Below, in pieces: positions 1 to 8,326 of a stretch of DNA of 64,000 nt. The position numbers and the translations under genes are program-made. Positions within the stretch are counted from its first letter, which is position 1; each line of letters opens with the position of its first letter. The DNA is from Rhizobium tropici CIAT 899. GTDB lineage: Bacteria; Pseudomonadota; Alphaproteobacteria; Rhizobiales; Rhizobiaceae. Location: assembly GCF_000330885.1 (NCBI RefSeq), contig NC_020062.1, positions 132,374 through 196,373 on the forward strand, in the 5' to 3' direction. The notes under the pieces are model-generated. The model was given only the letters and a program-made list of their open reading frames with translations. It made no database searches and had not been told where the DNA came from.

Positions 1-588
1 GCTGCCCTACCACTTGGGATAGCGCTGGCCTTGGGGCGTCGCTCTCCTGTCAGATCGCTCCGTACGATCTGCATCGTCTACATCGAAACGGTACGCGGCG
101 TGCCGCTGATTACCGTCTTGTTCATGTCGTCGATCATGCTTCCGCTCTTTCTCCCGGCTGGAATGGTCATTGGCGGCCTTGAAAGAGCGATGATCGCCAT
201 CGTGCTGTTTACCGCTGCCTATGTCGCCGAGGTCATTCGCGGTGGGCTGCAACTCGTACCGACTGGCCAGTTCGAAGCCGCGGCCTCGTTGGGCCTCGGC
301 TATTGGAAGACAACCTCTCTGATCGTCCTGCCGCAGGCTCTAAGGATCGTCATTCCCCCTTTGGTCAATACCTTCATCGAGGTGTTCAAGGACACCACGC
401 TTGTTATCATCGTCGGCCTTTTCGATCTCCTGAACACCACGAGAACTTCGATTCTCGAAATCACCTGGCGTCCTTATTACGTCGAAGCCTATCTCTTTGC
501 GGGTATGATCTACTTCTTTTTCTGTTTCTATATGTCCCACATTAGCCTGCTCGTTGAGCGCCGACTGGCAAAGACTGGGCGCCACTGA
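1..588 (+). CDS. amino-acid ABC transporter permease, C-terminal part (5' end outside window)
   Basis: The frame is open from base 1, so the gene begins upstream. The visible ~195 residues match the C-terminal half of a HisM/GlnP-type inner-membrane permease of a polar amino-acid ABC importer. The YIETVRGVPLITVLFM segment, AAYVAEVIRGGLQ and the EAA loop (QFEAAASLGLGYWKTTSLIVLPQA) with the following NTFIEVFKDTTLV are typical of the AapM/GltJK branch. Several hydrophobic membrane helices are visible. The next gene downstream is the start of the cognate ATPase, which is broken, so this importer cannot work from this locus alone. Family assignment is firm; the substrate is inferred only as a polar/acidic amino acid. 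Confidence 0.9.
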   Translation, partial: AALPLGIALALGRRSPVRSLRTICIVYIETVRGVPLITVLFMSSIMLPLFLPAGMVIGGLERAMIAIVLFTAAYVAEVIRGGLQLVPTGQFEAAASLGLGYWKTTSLIVLPQALRIVIPPLVNTFIEVFKDTTLVIIVGLFDLLNTTRTSILEITWRPYYVEAYLFAGMIYFFFCFYMSHISLLVERRLAKTGRH

Positions 589-693
589 TGCACGCCTGCC
601 GGTGAGCAAAGCAGCTCGTTCACATGCGATCTGTATCCCAAAGCCACCCGCCAACACGCGGATATGTCTCATTTCCTAAGGTTGAGAGAAATA

Positions 694-924
694 ATGACAA
701 GCCGAATAGCATCTCATGTGAAGAACGACGCCGCATCTTCGTCGAACGCTGATGGTAGGTCAATCGCCGTTGAACTTGTCAATGTCAGCAAGTGGTACGG
801 CGATTTTCGTGTTCTCCAGGAGATAAACCTCACAGTTCGGCGCGGCGAACCCGTGCCCGATCAAGGAAACCCCTACCTGTTTGGAAAAGAGACGTTTCTG
901 ACGACGAGCGCCTGGAAGATTTAG
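694..924 (+). pseudogene. amino-acid ABC transporter ATPase, 5' fragment
   Basis: From the ATG at 694 (upstream GAGAG) the protein reads as the start of a GlnQ/AapP-type ATPase: IAVELVNVSKWYGDFRVLQEINLTVRRGE. In the family this is followed at once by the Walker A loop (GPSGSGKST). Here homology stops at about 849 and unrelated sequence runs to a stop at 922-924. Walker A, Q-loop, signature and Walker B are all missing, so the product cannot bind ATP. The order permease then ATPase fits an ordinary aap-like operon cut by a rearrangement. Confidence 0.8.
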
Positions 925-1776
925 TGGATCGCAATTCCTTAACCCCGTTGGGCAGCATGGAGCCTGAGGAAGTTAAAGCATATTTGCAGATTGAATCGGA
1001 AGACGGGTCTGATGGCACATGGTACGCCCACAAAGACGTGATGGTACGGATTAATGCAAAGAGCCGGAATGGGCTGCTTTGTTACCGTCGCTTCGCCGAA
1101 AGCCCTGTACAAAAAAATCGCGACGCCGCAAATCTTTCCACCACCCGCGGCTGATACCTCGCCTAAGCGCATCTCCACCAAATGGTGGATGTCGGGTCTT
1201 CCGAAAGTTGATCCTATGACATCAGGCAGTAGGCTTGCGGCCGCACCAGCTGAGAGAAAATCTCACGCCTGACATGGCCAACCAGGACTATGCTGATCAA
1301 TGCACAGCGGCAGGAAGATCATGATGTTATTTCTACTTCAATTTGAGGGGGCACACGATGACAGGATTGCGAGTTTGCGATGGATTGACCGGAGACCTGG
1401 TATTGGTGACGGGTCGAGCTATGGGTCGTCCCTGTGTGAATACCGCAGCAGACTCCATTCTGTTTGGCGGGGCGCGGGAATGGATCAACGGATCTTTTGG
1501 TCTTCTTTCGATGGAAATGCGTGGTCAGATCGGCAAATGGGCGTCCGAGGACGCACGAGCCGTCAGCCGTCATTGGCAGTTTTCAGGACAGACCATACGC
1601 AGCGCGGACGGGCGCCGGCAATGATCAGCATATCTGCTGATCAAGTTTCTATGGGGAACAATGGACGAACCAACAGGTCGGCATAGGCGACGGCTTCAGT
1701 CAGGGACCGCCAATTAAGCTTGGCGCATTCTCTAAATATCTCCGATTAAAATTCATCTGGTGTGAGAGAGGCATTA
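925..1776. other. rearranged stretch without a recognisable gene
   Basis: This interval follows the severed ATPase and precedes the secreted repeat protein. Short open frames exist (for example plus-strand 792-1154 and 1343-1624), but none has a convincing ribosome binding site, domain or family resemblance. It is probably a junction of old recombination products. The last ~40 bases should contain the promoter and leader of the gene at 1777. Confidence 0.4.
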
Positions 1777-3405
1777 ATGTCTAGATATTTTCATACTGTA
1801 TCTTGGTGTTCGCGGGTTTTAATTGGCTGCGTTACAATAGCGTTGCTAGTTTTTTTCCTGGCAACAGGTCTTTCATCTGCAAAAGCAGAGCCCCGCTATT
1901 CTTTGATACGGGGCGCGCTGCTCATTGGTGGGTTTCGAAGCAACCACGATCTTCTTCAAATGTCTGCCGAAGATCAGAGAAATACTCTCATCGTGGAGCT
2001 TTCAAGCCGCACCAAGAATGACGTTCATTTCTACCAAGGGCTTAATGACGACGATTTGGGCGGCGTGGGAACAACGCTCGTTTATTTGCGGCAAACCGGC
2101 GCCCGGACCGATGCCGATTTGAAGTCCATGACTGCGGACGATATGCGCAATACGCTCATCGTCATCGCCAATCAACAATCACATCTAAGCGGTCCGTCCC
2201 TTCAGGGAAAGAGAAATGCAGAGATCCTGCAAGTGCTGATGCGACCCGAGAGATCCTACATTGGCGGCGTTCTTCTCGTTGGACAATTCCGCAATTTTGC
2301 GGATCTGAATAGGATGTCTACTGAGGACCAACGCAACACCCTCATTGTCGAATTGACAAATCGGACAGCAAATGACGTCCACTTTTATCAGGGGCTGAAC
2401 GATTCCGACCTGGCTGGCACAGGAGCTATCCTCGTTTATCTGCGAATGGCTCAGATCCGGTCAGATGTCGATTTGAAGCGAATGAGCGCTGACGATATGC
2501 GCAATACCGCGATTGTCGTTCTCCATGAACAGACGCGCAGGAGCGATCTTCAGGCATTGACGAATATGCAGTTGGCTCTTGTGGCGCTGGGCACAAGGCA
2601 GCTCCCCAGTCTGGCAAATGTTCCGGATTTTCTCCAGCCGGGAGAGCACACCCTTTCGTTTCCGGCAAACCACGTGACGCTTCAATGGAGCACCAGGAGC
2701 TTTAGCGACGTTCCTGTTATCGGTACGTTCATTGGGCGGGGAACGGACTGTACCCATGGCTTCCAGCTGGCCCAGACTGCGACTGATGCAAGCGGAAAGA
2801 TCGTGGCAGTCGTCGGTTGGGGACAAGTTGAAGGCGACGGTCATCCCAATTCAAATTCCGATCAATGCGTTTCCTGGACCGGGCGCCTTCTCGTCAACTT
2901 CGATATATCCCGGTTTCTCAATATTCAGACAGCACAGTTTATTCGGGGCGTGCTCTCATATCAGGAGACGGAGGCGCCTCAATGCATGACGTTAGTCTAC
3001 ACTCAAGGCGGCTTCCTAGCTGATACGCTTCCCTGTTGGACTGACGGGTCAGGTAATCGACAGGGGAAGCCGAACGGATGTCTGTCGCTGACGTTCCCAA
3101 CAATTGACTGGCTAAACCATCCGCCTGGAAACAATCTCGTTGGATGGCACGATTTGCCCGTCCAGAAGATCAACCCTTCGAGTTGGGATGTTACGGACGT
3201 CATGAAAGGACGAGAAATCCCTCATTTCGGAGATGGCCCGCCGATTGGGCCTGGCTTCATGCTGATTGGAGAAATTCGGAGCACCGGGAATTTGACGGCT
3301 GACGACAATACGCGCTGCACATCAGAACTGAATAATATCACACTGGCGGTTACATACTCTTTGCCACCGCAACAGGAGGCATTCGACCCGCCGGTCATCA
3401 AGTAG
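1777..3405 (+). CDS. secreted protein with duplicated 'RNT-IV' repeats, unknown function
   Basis: The start is placed at ATG 1777, just after a GAGAGAGGC stretch; a GTG at 1762 is possible. Residues 1-40 form a signal peptide with a long hydrophobic core ending near SSAKAEP. Residues ~45-145 and ~165-260 are two copies of a ~100-residue unit. Each unit holds two versions of the motif DL..MS.(E/D)D.RNT.IV, with NDVHFYQGLND(D/S)DL.G.G..LVYLR between them. The second half (~275-542) is different: beta-rich and Trp/Gly-rich, with several Cys (TDCTHGFQLAQ, DQCVSWTGR, PQCMTLVY, LPCWTDG) suggesting disulfides in an exported, perhaps carbohydrate-binding, domain. I do not recognise the family. The IS3 element lies just downstream. 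Confidence 0.75.
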   Translation: MSRYFHTVSWCSRVLIGCVTIALLVFFLATGLSSAKAEPRYSLIRGALLIGGFRSNHDLLQMSAEDQRNTLIVELSSRTKNDVHFYQGLNDDDLGGVGTTLVYLRQTGARTDADLKSMTADDMRNTLIVIANQQSHLSGPSLQGKRNAEILQVLMRPERSYIGGVLLVGQFRNFADLNRMSTEDQRNTLIVELTNRTANDVHFYQGLNDSDLAGTGAILVYLRMAQIRSDVDLKRMSADDMRNTAIVVLHEQTRRSDLQALTNMQLALVALGTRQLPSLANVPDFLQPGEHTLSFPANHVTLQWSTRSFSDVPVIGTFIGRGTDCTHGFQLAQTATDASGKIVAVVGWGQVEGDGHPNSNSDQCVSWTGRLLVNFDISRFLNIQTAQFIRGVLSYQETEAPQCMTLVYTQGGFLADTLPCWTDGSGNRQGKPNGCLSLTFPTIDWLNHPPGNNLVGWHDLPVQKINPSSWDVTDVMKGREIPHFGDGPPIGPGFMLIGEIRSTGNLTADDNTRCTSELNNITLAVTYSLPPQQEAFDPPVIK

Positions 3406-3513
3406 CAGCGTCTGAGCCGGTTAAGTAAATTTGGCCGTCCAAAGGAGCGTAGCTCGGGTCGTAACCGTAGTAGTGTTGATTTCCACTGAGAGCTGACCCG
3501 GCGTGGCCTGATA

Positions 3514-5120
3514 GGGGATGCGGACGAAAACTTGGACCACCAGGAGGTAGTTCATGTATTCCTACGCAGACAGACTTCGCGCAGTGGAGCTTTATCTCAA
3601 GCTCGGCAAGCGGGTTAAGGCGACTATCCGGCAGTTGGGTTATCCGACCAAGAACGCCCTGAAGAGCTGGTACCGCGAGTACGAGCAGCATCTCGACGTG
3701 CGGGTTCGCAGCGTGGCTCGAGCGCCGAAATTTTCTGAGGCCGAGAAGCAGGCGGCGCTTGACCACTACCGCACTCACGATCGCTGTATCTCTTCAACGA
3801 TGAGAGCGTTGGGCTATCCAGGTCGGGGGACTCTGACGGCATGGGTTCGAGAGGCGTTTCCGGAGGCGAGGACTTCGATGACTGGTCGATCCTGGCGTCC
3901 GGCCTATCCCGAGGCCTTGAAGCAGGTTGGTGTCATCGGGCTTTGCAGTGGAGAGGAAAGTGGCCAACAAGTAGCCGACCGGCTAGGCGTATGCAGACCG
4001 ACGTTGTACAACTGGAGAAATCAGCTACTCGGTCATGAGGCTGCCTCATCGATGAAACGCCGCAAAACCTCTGCACCGGCACGTGAGCGCGAGGAACTCG
4101 AGCGACAGCTTGAGGCCCTCCAACGCGATGTCCGCCAATTGCAGCTCGAGCATGATCTGCTGAAGAAGGCCAATGAACTCCTAAAAAAAGGCCTGGGCGT
4201 CGATCTGCAACTCCTGAGTAATCGGGAGAAGACACAGCTGGTTGACGCCCTCAAAGATATCTATCGATTGCCAGAACTGCTTGTGCAGTTGGGAATTGCG
4301 CGAAGCTCCTACTTCTACCATCGCGCCCGAGCGAACCTGGAAGACAAGTACGTCACCATCCGTCGCAGCCTGGCGGAAATCTTCGAGAGCAACCATCGCT
4401 GCTACGGCTATCGTAGACTGCAGGCGTCTCTGGCCAGGCAGAGTGTGACAATCTCGGAAAAGGTTGTGCAGCGATTGATGAAACAGGAGTGCCTGGTCGC
4501 CGCCAGACCACGGCGACGGCGTTTTGGCTCGTACTTGGGAGAAATCAGTCCTGCACCTGAGAACCTGATCAACCGCGACTTCCATGCAAAAACACCGAAC
4601 GAGAAATGGCTCACGGACATCACCGAATTCCAGATCCCAGCCGGTAAAGTGTATCTCTCGCCTATCATAGATTGCTTCGATGGCATGGTGATCAGTTGGT
4701 CGATTGGAACGCAACCTGATGCTGGGCTAGTCAACACGATGCTGGACGCCGCTATTGACACAGTTACCGATGCCGAAGGCGGAACAATCGTCCATTCGGA
4801 TCGTGGAGCGCATTATCGCTGGCCCGGCTGGCTCACTCGGATCAGCGATGCGAAGCTGGTTCGTTCAATGTCCCGCAAGGGCTGTTCACAGGATAATGCA
4901 GCGTGCGAAGGCTTCTTCGGCCGATTGAAAACGGAACTCTTCTACCCTCGAGACTGGAAGAGCATCACAATCGAGCAGTTTGTCCGCGAGGTTGATGCCT
5001 ACATCCGATGGTACAATGAAAAGCGCATCAAATTATCACTGGGCTCACGCAGTCCAGTCGAATATCGAGAAAGCCTTGGCCTAACTGTATAAATTAGTCC
5101 AACTTTTTATCCGCATCCCC
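3514..5120 (+). mobile_element. complete IS3-family insertion sequence
   Basis: Inverted repeats begin GGGGATGCGGA at 3514 and end TCCGCATCCCC at 5120. They continue imperfectly inward for about 28 bases (A-rich block then TTGGAC on both sides). The trinucleotide ATA lies directly outside each end (3511-3513 and 5121-5123), matching the 3-bp target duplication usual for IS3. A TG/CA pair lies five bases inside each end, so the exact tips could be 3519/5115. The element is 1607 bp and carries one intact transposase gene, so it may still be mobile. Confidence 0.9.
3554..5092 (+). CDS. IS3-family transposase, single-frame OrfA-OrfB type
   Basis: This is the cut-and-copy recombinase of the surrounding element. 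A strong Shine-Dalgarno (AGGAGG) precedes the ATG. Three helix-turn-helix units follow one another at about residues 1-45, 55-100 and 115-155, then a coiled coil rich in Glu/Leu/Lys (~170-215). An HTH_21 region and the RNase H-like rve core come next. The catalytic triad is visible as D355 (LTDITEF), D416 (HSDRGAHY) and E452 (ACEGFFGRLKTE), the DDx35E spacing of IS3. Most IS3 members make this protein by -1 frameshifting between two genes; here both parts lie in one 512-residue frame. A run of seven A followed by G sits at the usual slippage place (4183-4190). Confidence 0.95.
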   Translation: MYSYADRLRAVELYLKLGKRVKATIRQLGYPTKNALKSWYREYEQHLDVRVRSVARAPKFSEAEKQAALDHYRTHDRCISSTMRALGYPGRGTLTAWVREAFPEARTSMTGRSWRPAYPEALKQVGVIGLCSGEESGQQVADRLGVCRPTLYNWRNQLLGHEAASSMKRRKTSAPAREREELERQLEALQRDVRQLQLEHDLLKKANELLKKGLGVDLQLLSNREKTQLVDALKDIYRLPELLVQLGIARSSYFYHRARANLEDKYVTIRRSLAEIFESNHRCYGYRRLQASLARQSVTISEKVVQRLMKQECLVAARPRRRRFGSYLGEISPAPENLINRDFHAKTPNEKWLTDITEFQIPAGKVYLSPIIDCFDGMVISWSIGTQPDAGLVNTMLDAAIDTVTDAEGGTIVHSDRGAHYRWPGWLTRISDAKLVRSMSRKGCSQDNAACEGFFGRLKTELFYPRDWKSITIEQFVREVDAYIRWYNEKRIKLSLGSRSPVEYRESLGLTV

Positions 5121-5299
5121 ATATTTCCATTGAGAATTGGCTCTGACTCATATTTGCTGCTGTCACAGCCGAGGCTCGTGCTGATTCACTAGAGGATCAG
5201 CATATGCAGCATCGATTTCCGCATGCCAGCCTCGCGCCGTCGGGCTTTGCGGTAGATTCCGTAAAGGTTATCGCAGATAGCGTTCAAAACGGCTGCGAT

Positions 5300-6127
5300 C
5301 ACGCCATCCCTCAGGAGCGTGCCCGGACTGCGGACGGTCCAGCCGGAGGGTTCAAAGTCGATATGTACGGCCCGCTGACCTGCCCCTCTGTGGCCGCCGA
5401 GTGGAGTTGACGATCGTGGCGCGTCGGTTTTGGTGCGATGCAGTTCCGTGCGGCCGGCGCATCTTTTGCGAACAGTTCGACAAGGGCGTGTTAGCTCGCT
5501 ATGGCCGCCGCCCTCAGCGGCTCGAAACGATCGTTCATCAGCTTGGTTTGGCGTTCGGCGGCAGACCTGCCGCAGCTTTTGCCAATCGTCTGATGATGCC
5601 GGTGAGTAACGACACACTGCTGCGGGTGGTCCGTCGACGGATTGAGAATCAGAAAGATGAGCTAACTGTCGTCGACATTGATGATTTCGCCTTCAGGCGC
5701 GGCCAGATCTGCGGAACAATCGTTTGCGGTTCTGCAGCGCCGTAAACCCGTCACCCTGTTACCGGATCGTGCGCTGGGCACGTCTTGGGCATGGCTCGCC
5801 GGGCACTAGTCGATATCGATCGTCGCCCGCGATCGGCGCGGTGGTTATGGCGAGGCCATCGTGAAGGCTTTGCCGCACGCTGAGCAGGTCGCCGACCGTT
5901 GGCACCTGATGGAAAATTCCAGCCGGGCTTTTCTCGATGCCGTCGGCAAATCGATGCGTCAGATTAGGCAAACGGTCGGCAGCAACGTCGTTGATCCGAA
6001 GCTTCTAACGTACGCAGAGAAGCCCCAGTACGAGGGATATCTGCGCCGTCAGGTGATGAATGAGGCGATCCGGGAGCTGTCGAAGAAGGGAACCTCAATT
6101 CGAAAGATCGTCCGGCAAACTGTCTAA
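5300..6127 (+). pseudogene. ISL3-family transposase remnant
   Basis: The reading resembles ISL3 transposases: an N-terminal zinc ribbon (CPDCGRSSRRVQSRY, then FWCDAVPCGRRIFCEQ), a GMPVS-like segment (LMMPVSNDTLLRVVRRR), VDIDDFAFRRGQICGTIV, and later VARDRRGGYGEAI...ADRWHLMENSSRAFLDAV. The gene is dead for three visible reasons. There is a frameshift near 5725 (frame 1 to frame 2), an in-frame TAG at 5807, and the protein ends at 6127 soon after LSKKGTSIRKIVRQ, so the C-terminal third is gone. No inverted repeats were identified. Confidence 0.85.
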
Positions 6128-6163
6128 GCGATAGTTTAATTACGCTCCTATGACGCACGAATG

Positions 6164-6676
6164 TCAGCGTTTGGGGGGATCGCACCTCAAACTAGCAACG
6201 TCGACTGTCATGACGATCAATTCAGTTTTTATGTCGCCAAGCAGTTTAGAATCCTCTCGACCGACTTCTGTGAAGCCGCGCTTTCGGTAAAAGGTCTGCG
6301 CCACTTCGCTCGTCTGAAGAACCCGTATTTCAAGGCTTTGGGCTCCTTTAAGCTCACTGACGACCTTTGCAAGCAAAGCGGAGCCCAGTCCGCCGCGCTG
6401 GCGGTCCGGCAGGACATATAGACCCCAGAGATATGCCGTGCTCCCCCGTTCCAAGACGATAGCGCTGCCTAAAAGACGACGGTCAGACGTCACACAATAT
6501 CCGCGCTCTCCGTTTTCGGGGAGCATGCTAGCGGTCCCATTTTCGTCGAGATCGGCCAACATTTTAGCCAGGACATCGTCACCAAGGCTTGGACCATAAG
6601 TAGCCGTCCACGTCTCTCGCCATAAATGGATTAAATCCGAAGTGTCCGATTTCGTTATTTCGCGGATCTCAAACAT
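6164..6676 (-). CDS. GNAT-family N-acetyltransferase
   Basis: A 170-residue protein with the GNAT fold. An N-terminal beta-alpha segment (MFEIREITKSDTSDLIHLW) is followed by the acetyl-CoA binding motif A LYVLPDRQRGGLGSALL (Q/R-x-x-G-x-G/A loop at about residues 92-108) and the C-terminal TFYRKRGFTEVGR typical of motif B. It should transfer an acetyl group from acetyl-CoA to a small amine or a peptide, in the cytoplasm; the substrate cannot be read from sequence. It is the last of three minus-strand genes (8189-7263, 7066-6752, 6676-6164), with only 75 bases to the gene before it, so co-transcription is likely. Confidence 0.88.
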   Translation of the reverse strand: MFEIREITKSDTSDLIHLWRETWTATYGPSLGDDVLAKMLADLDENGTASMLPENGERGYCVTSDRRLLGSAIVLERGSTAYLWGLYVLPDRQRGGLGSALLAKVVSELKGAQSLEIRVLQTSEVAQTFYRKRGFTEVGREDSKLLGDIKTELIVMTVDVASLRCDPPKR

Positions 6677-6751
6677 CTGACATCTCGGGACTATGAGAGG
6701 GTGGTCAACGTGATCGTTGATCGAGATGATAAAGGGCTCATTCCCGAGCCT

Positions 6752-7066
6752 TCATGGCTCGACTTCTGTAATTCGAAACTCAGTGCCGGTATCACGCACG
6801 ATGTGCAGGTCACGTATCATCTCCGCCGCATGCAGCAGCCCGTGGTGCCATTCCGCCTGCGACATCCTGGCAGCTCCCGCCGAAACAGTACGAATGAAAA
6901 TCAGCGCATCCTTGCCTGGCACTGGGACGATCCCGAGTTCCTGGCGTAGTTGTCGGATTGTATCGACAGATCTATCAAGCAGATCGCTGACCTGATGGGC
7001 AGACAGTTTCTCCACCCCATTTGCTGCTCGCACGAGATCAGCAATAAAATCTGTTGTGACGGTCAC
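6752..7066 (-). CDS. small hypothetical protein with HTH-like N-terminal part
   Basis: A 104-residue protein starting at GTG 7066, with GGGA five bases upstream. Residues ~20-50 (LSAHQVSDLLDRSVDTIRQLRQELG) look like a helix-turn-helix of the MerR/excisionase kind. The rest (GKDALIFIRTVSAG...FRITEVEP) is unassigned. It lies between the GNAT gene and the truncated AlaRS-like gene on the same strand and may regulate or accompany them. I do not recognise the family. Confidence 0.6.
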   Translation of the reverse strand: MTVTTDFIADLVRAANGVEKLSAHQVSDLLDRSVDTIRQLRQELGIVPVPGKDALIFIRTVSAGAARMSQAEWHHGLLHAAEMIRDLHIVRDTGTEFRITEVEP

Positions 7067-7221
7067 GGAAATCCCAGAATCGCAGTCAAGGTCCTCGCCT
7101 CAAAGTCGGCCTACCTTCGGTCGAAATCAAGTTGGAGTTGTCTTCCCTAGTCCGGCCATCAGTCGGTTCCGAGGTGAGGAAATGCGCCAGGAGAGGAGGA
7201 AGCCCGGCGCATTGTTGTTCG

Positions 7222-7255
7222 CATCGCCTCCCGCGCTTGTTATCAGGAGGCGATG
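7222..7255. terminator. hairpin after the AlaRS-like gene
   Basis: CATCGCCTCC (7222-7231) and GGAGGCGATG (7246-7255) are perfect 10-base inverted arms around a 14-base loop, seven bases beyond the stop of the minus-strand gene ending at 7263. There is no clear U-run on either strand, so this may be a weak terminator or an RNA-stabilising stem. Confidence 0.4.
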
Positions 7256-7262
7256 TGCCTTG

Positions 7263-8189
7263 CTATTCGTCGCCGCGCTCGTGCATCTCAGCGACGTCGA
7301 TGCCGTGCGTGTCGAACCACCATTCCGGGCTCATGTCAGGATGTTTCTCGCGAAGGCGGCGATACCTCGAACGCAGTCGCTGCTGACGCCCGACCTCTTG
7401 CTCGAAATAGGGATGGTCCAGCGTTCCGCCCATCACATGGATACGGCGGAGGAGCTTTCGCAGGACGTATCCTTGCTCCTTGTTTCCTGGCCGATAGCCG
7501 CTTTCCACGATCCGCATGACCGTATCGCGCAATGTGGCTAGCGCATCATCCGGAGGCGTTCCGTTCAAGATCATGTCGAGGCGCTCGGCACCGAAACCAA
7601 CGTCGATGCAGGTTCCGAGCGGATTGACGATGTTTCCGATCTCGATGCCATCCTTGTAGAATTCTGTGCAGTAGCCGCTGACGTTGCCGTCGCTCCAGGT
7701 GCATTCCTCATCCGGAACGATGGGAATGCGGCCACGATATAACGGCGTCCAATCCTCCAATCGGTCCGGATGGATCGTGACGTGATCCGGCACCAGGCCG
7801 AGTGTTCCAAGAAACTCGATCCAGAAGTCGATGGCGTCGCCGACGGTCATTTCTCGAAACGAGAAAAGCCCGAGCATCGTGAAGTGGAGGAAATGCGTTC
7901 CGTCCCCGATCTCGTCTAGATCGCCCATTCTCAGGCAGGCCTGAGAGTTCGCAAGGGTTCCAATGTAGGATGGATCGGAGAAGAGGGGCTTGTACTGCTG
8001 CATCCCAGCGCTGCAGAAGAGCGTGGTATTATCGTGCGGCCGTACGGAATCTATGCGTGTGAAGTCAATGCCTTTGGAAAGGCAGAAGTCTTGGTATTGC
8101 TGGATCAGGCGTCCCGCGATGTCATAGGCAACCTCCTTTGTTGTTCGTGTGCCCTTGAAAAATATAGTTGCATCGCATCCAAACGGCAA
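7263..8189 (-). CDS. alanyl-tRNA synthetase-like protein, catalytic domain only
   Basis: About 308 residues matching only the class II aminoacylation domain of AlaRS. Recognisable parts are DNTTLFCSAGMQQYKPLF (normally DPTLLFTNAGMVQFK), SQACLRMGDLDEIG, THFLHFTMLGLFSFREM (normally RHHTFFEMLGNFSFGDY), SGYCTEFYKDG (replacing GPCGPCSEIFYD), GTCIDVGFGAERLDMIL (motif 3, normally VDTGMGLERI) and EQGYVLRKLLRRIHVMGG. The tRNA-recognition, editing and C-Ala domains of the ~870-residue housekeeping enzyme are absent, and many active-site positions are altered. It may activate alanine or another amino acid for a carrier, peptide or small molecule rather than charge tRNA-Ala; that is inference. The start used is TTG 8189; see the finding on the better ribosome binding site at 8123-8138. 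Confidence 0.8.
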   Translation of the reverse strand: MPFGCDATIFFKGTRTTKEVAYDIAGRLIQQYQDFCLSKGIDFTRIDSVRPHDNTTLFCSAGMQQYKPLFSDPSYIGTLANSQACLRMGDLDEIGDGTHFLHFTMLGLFSFREMTVGDAIDFWIEFLGTLGLVPDHVTIHPDRLEDWTPLYRGRIPIVPDEECTWSDGNVSGYCTEFYKDGIEIGNIVNPLGTCIDVGFGAERLDMILNGTPPDDALATLRDTVMRIVESGYRPGNKEQGYVLRKLLRRIHVMGGTLDHPYFEQEVGRQQRLRSRYRRLREKHPDMSPEWWFDTHGIDVAEMHERGDE

Positions 8190-8326
8190 TCACCGCTCTG
8201 TGCTGAAATTGCTCTTCGCGAGCCGGTCTGCCGATTTATGAAGCTCGCCCTTCGCCGCTCCCAAAGGTGTTGCCTGGTAGGCCTGCATCGGGGCTCTCCG
8301 GGTACGGCTCCGTCACCTTTGGCTTA

